Positions 23,257 through 25,893 of a DNA stretch of 25,893 nt are shown piece by piece. The DNA comes from Microbacterium terregens (lineage in GTDB: Bacteria > Pseudomonadota > Alphaproteobacteria > Sphingomonadales > Sphingomonadaceae). The translations under genes and the position numbers were made by a program. Every line of letters begins with the position of its first letter. Position 1 is the first letter of the stretch. The notes beneath the pieces are model-generated. The model ran no database searches. It was not told the origin of the DNA and was given only the letters and a program-made list of their open reading frames with translations. Location of the stretch: positions 1-25,893 of the forward strand of contig NZ_BSEX01000021.1 in NCBI RefSeq assembly GCF_027922045.1. The letters run 5' to 3'.

Positions 23257-23282
23257 AAACGCACGGACGTGCCGACGGTGCC
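23257..23282 (-). promoter_or_regulatory. Possible sigma-EcfG (general stress) promoter for the DUF892 gene
   Basis: On the minus strand GGCAC, 16 bases, CGTTT approximates the EcfG consensus GGAAC-N16/17-CGTT, one base off in the -35 and exact in the -10. An RNA start would be near 23250, giving a leader of about 55 bases to ATG 23194. The match is short, so chance cannot be excluded, but DUF892 genes are typical members of this stress regulon in alphaproteobacteria. Confidence 0.4.
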
Positions 23283-23367
23283 GTTGAAATCAGGCGGTTT
23301 TTCGCACGGCTGGACGATGCTGCGGCGCGGAAGGTTAGGCAAAGGTTAGGCCAAGAACGGGCGTCGC

Positions 23368-24192
23368 TCACGGTGCGGGGTCGCGGCGGCGGCCGGTGCG
23401 ATCCCGCCGTCCCCCGCCGAGCGGCGCGGGGCGGGCGAGCGCGGCCGGGATGGCCGGGTCGCGCGCCGGCGGCACGTAGCGCTCGCGATCGAGATCGGGA
23501 TAGGCGCGGTAGAGGTCTGCCATGGCACCCGCGCTTTCCAGCGCCTGCGCAAGCCGATCGGGCGACATGCGCAGGTGCGGATCGGCCGGCGGCACCGGGC
23601 CGAGCGCGGCCACCGCCTGGGCAAGCGCGGGCGGTGCGCGATGGGGCTGGGCGGGGGCGGCAGGGCGCGCGGGCGGGGTGCGCTGCGGCCGTTCGACGCC
23701 GCCGAACCGCTCCGGCCGATAGGCGCGCAACAGGAACATCAGCAGGCGATCGTTGACCTGGCGGCGCGCGCCGATGCGGCAGCCGTCGCGGTCGAACACG
23801 GGCACCTCCACGCCTTCGAGCGCGCGGGAAAAGGCGACGGCAGCGAGATGGTCGGCGGCGGCATCGAGCGCGGCGTCCCAGGCGCGCGCGAAGCTCTCCG
23901 CGCCGGGGGCGCGGCGCAGGCGATAGGCGCTCTGCACGGACATATCGACCGCCTCGCACGCGGCGGTGACGAGGCCGGTGTCGGCCAGCGCCTCCACGAA
24001 GCGGCGCTGCACGTCGGGCGACCAGCCGTCCGCGCGGGGGCGTCGCGCGACGGGGCGCCATTCATAGTCGTCGGGATCGAAGCCGTGCGCGTCGCGCGGT
24101 GAGCCGGGCGGCTGGGCTGCGGGATGGGGAGCGAGGGCATCGCGGGCCGAGGGGCCGGCGGATGCGGCGGGCGGGGTGGCAGGGTCGCGCAT
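23368..24192 (-). CDS. Protein with terminase-small-subunit-like HTH, unknown role (274 aa)
   Basis: After a disordered Pro/Ala-rich start (1-52), residues 56-165 form a compact helical domain: GWSPDVQRRFVEALADTGLVTAACEAVDMSVQSAYRLRR (HTH at about 73-95), AWDAALDAAADHLAAVAFSRALEGVEVPVFDRDG, RRQVNDRLLMFLLRAYRPERF. The plan (a helix, a HTH that takes an A-x3-G/D-x-S-x-Q-x-A-Y-R form, then helices) resembles phage terminase small subunits and related alphaproteobacterial hypotheticals, but no portal, large terminase or other phage gene is nearby. The rest (165-274) is Pro/Ala/Arg-rich and probably disordered. It diverges from yefM, 80 bp away. No Shine-Dalgarno sequence is visible. It may be a DNA-binding regulator; the target is unknown. 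Confidence 0.65.
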   Translation of the reverse strand: MRDPATPPAASAGPSARDALAPHPAAQPPGSPRDAHGFDPDDYEWRPVARRPRADGWSPDVQRRFVEALADTGLVTAACEAVDMSVQSAYRLRRAPGAESFARAWDAALDAAADHLAAVAFSRALEGVEVPVFDRDGCRIGARRQVNDRLLMFLLRAYRPERFGGVERPQRTPPARPAAPAQPHRAPPALAQAVAALGPVPPADPHLRMSPDRLAQALESAGAMADLYRAYPDLDRERYVPPARDPAIPAALARPAPLGGGRRDRTGRRRDPAP

Positions 24193-24237
24193 CCGGGAGG
24201 ATACACCAGAAACGCGGCCTGTAGGACAGGGCTCGCG

Positions 24238-24266
24238 TTGACATTGGACAGGACGTTGCCCAACTT
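24238..24266 (+). promoter_or_regulatory. Possible promoter of yefM-yoeB (TTGACA, weak -10)
   Basis: TTGACA at 24238-24243 is a perfect -35 hexamer. The hexamer 17 bases on (24261-24266, CAACTT) is a poor -10. An RNA starting 7 bases after it would begin at the yefM ATG (24273), which has no ribosome site upstream. The typical TGTACA operator of YefM was not seen; a partial symmetry TGT-AGG-ACA lies at about 24220-24228. Confidence 0.35.
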
Positions 24267-24272
24267 CGCCGC

Positions 24273-24518
24273 ATGCAGGCAGTCAGCTATTCCGAAGCAC
24301 GCGAGAATCTGAAGGCGATGATCGACAAGGTCGTCGCCGACCGCGCGCCGCTCGCCATCACCCGCCAGCGCGGCGAGGGGGCGGTGCTGATTTCGGCAAG
24401 CGAATGGGCGTCGATCGAGGAGACGCTCTACCTGCTGCGCTCCCCGGCCAATGCCAAGCGGCTGCTGGAGGCAGTGCGCGGTTTCGAGGCGGGTGAGGAA
24501 GGCGTGCCGCTCCCGTGA
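24273..24518 (+). CDS. yefM: Type II antitoxin, YefM/Phd family (81 aa)
   Basis: The N-terminal DNA-binding part, MQAVSYSEARENLKAMIDKVVADRAPLAITRQRGEGAVLIS, matches YefM (normal start MKxxxYTEARxNLKxxxDKV). The C-terminal part, EWASIEETLYLLRSPANAKRLLEAV, wraps round the toxin. It neutralises YoeB and represses the operon. ATG 24273 gives the full family N-terminus. The toxin start overlaps by four bases (GTGA), which favours coupled production with antitoxin in excess. It is a chromosomal location by context, in the accessory region near the right end. Confidence 0.92.
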   Translation: MQAVSYSEARENLKAMIDKVVADRAPLAITRQRGEGAVLISASEWASIEETLYLLRSPANAKRLLEAVRGFEAGEEGVPLP

Positions 24519-24781
24519 AAGTCTCGTTCTGGCCGACGGCGTGGGACGACTATCGCCATTGGCAGGAGCATGACGCGAAGCTGACGGACAAGATCAACGC
24601 GCTGATCGAGGAATGCCGGCGCCATCCGTTCAAGGGTACGGGCAAGCCCGAGCCGCTGGGCGGCAATCTGTCCGGCTGGTGGTCGCGCCGGATCAGCCAC
24701 GAGCATCGGCTGGTGTATCGGATCGCAGGGTCCGGTGCGGAGCAGGTGCTGCAGGTGGCGCAGTGCCGCTACCACTATTGA
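24515..24781 (+). CDS. yoeB: Type II toxin YoeB/Txe, ribosome-dependent mRNA interferase (88 aa)
   Basis: YoeB cuts mRNA in the ribosomal A site after translation starts. The catalytic residues known in E. coli YoeB (Glu46, Arg65, His83, Tyr84 at the end) are present: Glu46 in KPEPLGG, Arg65 in SHEHRLVYRI, and the C-terminal His87-Tyr88, shifted by four because of a longer loop. Lengths agree (84 against 88). It starts with GTG and overlaps yefM. With both genes intact and the active site complete, the pair should be functional. It converges with the SRAP gene, only 21 bases between stops. Confidence 0.93.
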   Translation: MKVSFWPTAWDDYRHWQEHDAKLTDKINALIEECRRHPFKGTGKPEPLGGNLSGWWSRRISHEHRLVYRIAGSGAEQVLQVAQCRYHY

Positions 24782-24802
24782 GGTCGCCTTGGCGCTGACG
24801 CG

Positions 24803-25417
24803 CTAGCGGACCTGGCGGACCTCCAGGCTGCCGGCGGGGAGCGGCTGGCAGAGCTCGGCGGCCGGGACGGCGGGGTCGAGCCAGCGGGCGCAGCGATCGA
24901 GCGGGAGCACCACGACCTGGCGGTGGTGATAGGGCGCGACGTCGGCGCCGGGCGGGCAGGTGAGCATCGACCAGGCCTCCCCCACCTGGGGATCGCTGCG
25001 CCAGATGCCGGCGATGCAGAACCAGGGCTGGTCGCGCAGGGAAAAGGCCCATTTGGACTTGGGCGCGCGCTTGGGCTTCGTCTCGCCGGGCGGGGGTGCG
25101 GGCGGATCGGTGAATTCGAAGAAGCCGTCGACCGGGATCAGGCAGCGGCTGGCATGCGCGATCTGCCGCCCGTCCGAGCGGAAGTTGTAGACCGGCTTGC
25201 CGCCCGGGCCGGGCCAGCTCCAGCGGCGGGTGACCATCTCCGCCTCGTGAGGGGCATCGGCGGCGGGGCGGATGATTTCCACCCGGTCGGTGATCTTGAA
25301 GCCTTCGAGCGGCGCGAAGTTGGGAATGCCCTCCGGAAAGCGCAGGGGCACGCGCAGGTCATGCCAGTCGTCGCGGAGCTGGCCGATCTGGGTGCGGCGA
25401 TAGGCTTCGTTGCACAT
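24803..25417 (-). CDS. SRAP/HMCES-type (YedK-like) protein (204 aa)
   Basis: SRAP proteins cross-link to abasic sites in single-stranded DNA through Cys2. Here the protein starts MCNEAYRR, so Cys2 is in place, though the usual MCGR is changed. Other active-site parts are visible: YNFRSDGRQ (78, family NxRSE-like), LIPVDGFFEF (Glu101) and APYHHRQVVVLP (His164/165, family H-x-RMP). The length fits. It would protect the cell from DNA damage, and family members are often SOS-linked. Start: MCNEA at ATG 25417 is fixed by the need for Cys at position 2; the open frame before it is not homologous. It lies convergent to yoeB. Confidence 0.9.
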   Translation of the reverse strand: MCNEAYRRTQIGQLRDDWHDLRVPLRFPEGIPNFAPLEGFKITDRVEIIRPAADAPHEAEMVTRRWSWPGPGGKPVYNFRSDGRQIAHASRCLIPVDGFFEFTDPPAPPPGETKPKRAPKSKWAFSLRDQPWFCIAGIWRSDPQVGEAWSMLTCPPGADVAPYHHRQVVVLPLDRCARWLDPAVPAAELCQPLPAGSLEVRQVR

Positions 25418-25650
25418 GGGGGTGGGGTAGCGCGGTGGGGTGCGGGGCTCAACCTGAGCGGCCCGCGGGCCCACTCGCGGAGCAGCTCCACCGGAGCCAT
25501 TTATTCAAAGTCTCGCAGTTGGTCTCGATCTCTGACACGTGCGCGACTAGTCGGCGTCTGTACTCCTGGAACGAAGACGCCCTCTGTCTTACAGGGGGCT
25601 CCGGGACAGCATTGCTTGGCTACAGAAAAACTTGGTCTATACTCACGGAT
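25418..25650. other. Boundary of lower-GC DNA before the 5'-nucleotidase remnant
   Basis: Up to about 25499 the DNA keeps the high GC of the window; from 25500 (TTATTCAAAG) it drops sharply to about half. No gene is recognised: an open frame on the minus strand (25501-25836) lies antisense to the nucleotidase and has no family. A small hairpin, CCCTCTG-TCTTA-CAGGGGG, is present at 25580-25598. No attachment site or tRNA end was found, but the composition shift marks the likely edge of acquired DNA. Confidence 0.5.
25616..25643 (+). promoter_or_regulatory. Probable promoter of the truncated 5'-nucleotidase gene
   Basis: TTGGCT (25616-25621), 16 bases, TATACT (25638-25643) is a good sigma70-like pair, better than any in the high-GC part. 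The RNA would start near 25650, next to the ATG at 25651, so the transcript would be leaderless or nearly so; no ribosome site precedes the ATG. Confidence 0.5.
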
Positions 25651-25836
25651 ATGGCCTATCCTATCGAAAACAAGCTGGTTGTAGGTATCACCTCTACCGC
25701 CTTGTTCGACTTCTCCAAAGAACAGCAGATTTTTGCGACTGAGGGGCTTGAAGCCTTCCGGCGGTATCAAGCTGAACACCGGAATGAGGTGCCCTCTCCC
25801 GGCGCGGCGTTCCCATTTATTAAACGACTCCTCCAC
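25651..25836 (+). pseudogene. 5'-nucleotidase (cN-I-like, PF06189), N-terminal 62 codons, cut by IS
   Basis: The frame from ATG 25651 reads MAYPIENKLVVGITSTALFDF, then EQQIFATEGLEAFRRYQAEH and PGAAFPFIKRLLH. This is the start of cytosolic 5'-nucleotidase I-like enzymes, which show the same series (S-x-ALF..., EQQI(Y/F), YQ-x-EH, PG-x-AFPF(I/V)K). These proteins dephosphorylate nucleoside monophosphates and are normally about 300 aa. At codon 63 the reading continues into the IS end at CTAG and stays open to the window edge, giving at least 19 foreign residues. The GC content (about 50 %) and codon choice differ from the rest of the window, implying horizontal gain. The remainder should lie on the far side of the IS, outside the window. 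Confidence 0.8.
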
Positions 25837-25893
25837 CTAGGGTCAGGACTCGTTGATCACAGCCAGAAGATGACGGTGGCAGCGAGGGCGATT
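25837..25893 (-). mobile_element. Right end of the same insertion sequence (right window edge)
   Basis: Perfect reverse complement of 1-57. The IS transposase would read leftward from outside the window, ending at 25857. The flanking base series on the gene side is CAC-CTAG, so CTAG is common to both ends and is probably the target or part of it. Orientation is opposite to the left copy, so both IS copies point inward with their right ends. Confidence 0.75.
25857..25892 (-). CDS. Transposase, C-terminal 11 codons (partial), second copy
   Basis: Reading leftward from 25892, the frame gives IALAATVIFWL and a TGA at 25857-25859, identical to the left-edge copy. It belongs to the IS that interrupts the 5'-nucleotidase. 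The N-terminal and catalytic parts are outside the window. Confidence 0.6.
   Translation of the reverse strand: MALAATVIFWL

Noticed and set aside
25440..25500. tRNA 3' end as an island attachment site at the GC transition
   Set aside because: No T-loop GGTTCRANTCC pattern or acceptor pairing could be found, so the boundary is not assigned to a tRNA.
25501..25836. 111-codon open frame on the minus strand in the low-GC region
   Set aside because: Antisense to the recognised 5'-nucleotidase remnant; no homology or ribosome site seen.

Overview
The window is high-GC (roughly 65-70 % by eye), densely coded DNA of an alphaproteobacterium, most likely a sphingomonad (Sphingomonas or a close relative). 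The evidence is the gene families (RibB with a degenerate RibA-like domain, COQ9 family, DUF4169, TIGR01244/DUF442, metX-metW, HisKA_2 kinase), the protein style, and short hairpin repeats of the kind common in that group. Species cannot be told from the sequence. No rRNA, tRNA or CRISPR array was found.

The first 57 and last 57 bases are perfect reverse complements. They carry the last 11 codons of what looks like an IS5-family transposase plus the IS end, followed by CTAG. The window is therefore bounded by two inward-facing copies of one insertion sequence, and may be a draft contig that breaks at this repeat. At the right end the IS has cut a low-GC 5'-nucleotidase gene after about 62 codons.

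Layout. (1) 332-1944: a small conserved protein, translationally coupled to a Crp/Fnr-like regulator fused to a HisKA_2 histidine kinase. (2) 2066-4822: envelope genes, namely a periplasmic protein, a small coiled-coil lipoprotein behind three tandem 20-bp palindromic sites, a divergent L,D-transpeptidase and a secreted ThuA-fold protein. (3) 5059-6408: glutamyl-tRNA synthetase. (4) 6696-12572: a tight co-directional run, tonB - small membrane protein - ribD - ribE - ribB(X) - ribH - EamA transporter - COQ9 family. Three of its four enzymes make riboflavin precursors or riboflavin itself; GTP cyclohydrolase II is not convincingly encoded here. (5) 12620-14753: feoAB ferrous-iron uptake behind a Fur-like box that overlaps the feoA start. 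(6) 14856-15697: DUF4169 protein and ssb. (7) 19884 down to 15957, minus strand: recQ - DUF442 - metX - metW, with overlaps or a 15-bp gap. (8) 21053 down to 20031: ATP-dependent DNA ligase, divergent from a secreted S41 peptidase. (9) 22679-25417: DUF892 stress protein behind a possible sigma-EcfG promoter, an HTH protein of unknown role, a yefM-yoeB toxin-antitoxin pair and an SRAP/HMCES-type protein. (10) about 25500-25893: lower-GC acquired DNA, the truncated 5'-nucleotidase and the IS.

Four copies of an 80-90-bp double-hairpin repeat lie just beyond gene ends (after gltX, feoB and ssb, and between ligase and recQ). A different C-rich inverted pair lies before gltX.

No single large undescribed system is evident. 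The best leads are the tandem operators in front of the lipoprotein/L,D-transpeptidase pair, the Crp-kinase fusion with its small partner, the IS-disrupted 5'-nucleotidase, the recQ-DUF442-metXW operon, and the HTH protein beside the toxin-antitoxin locus.
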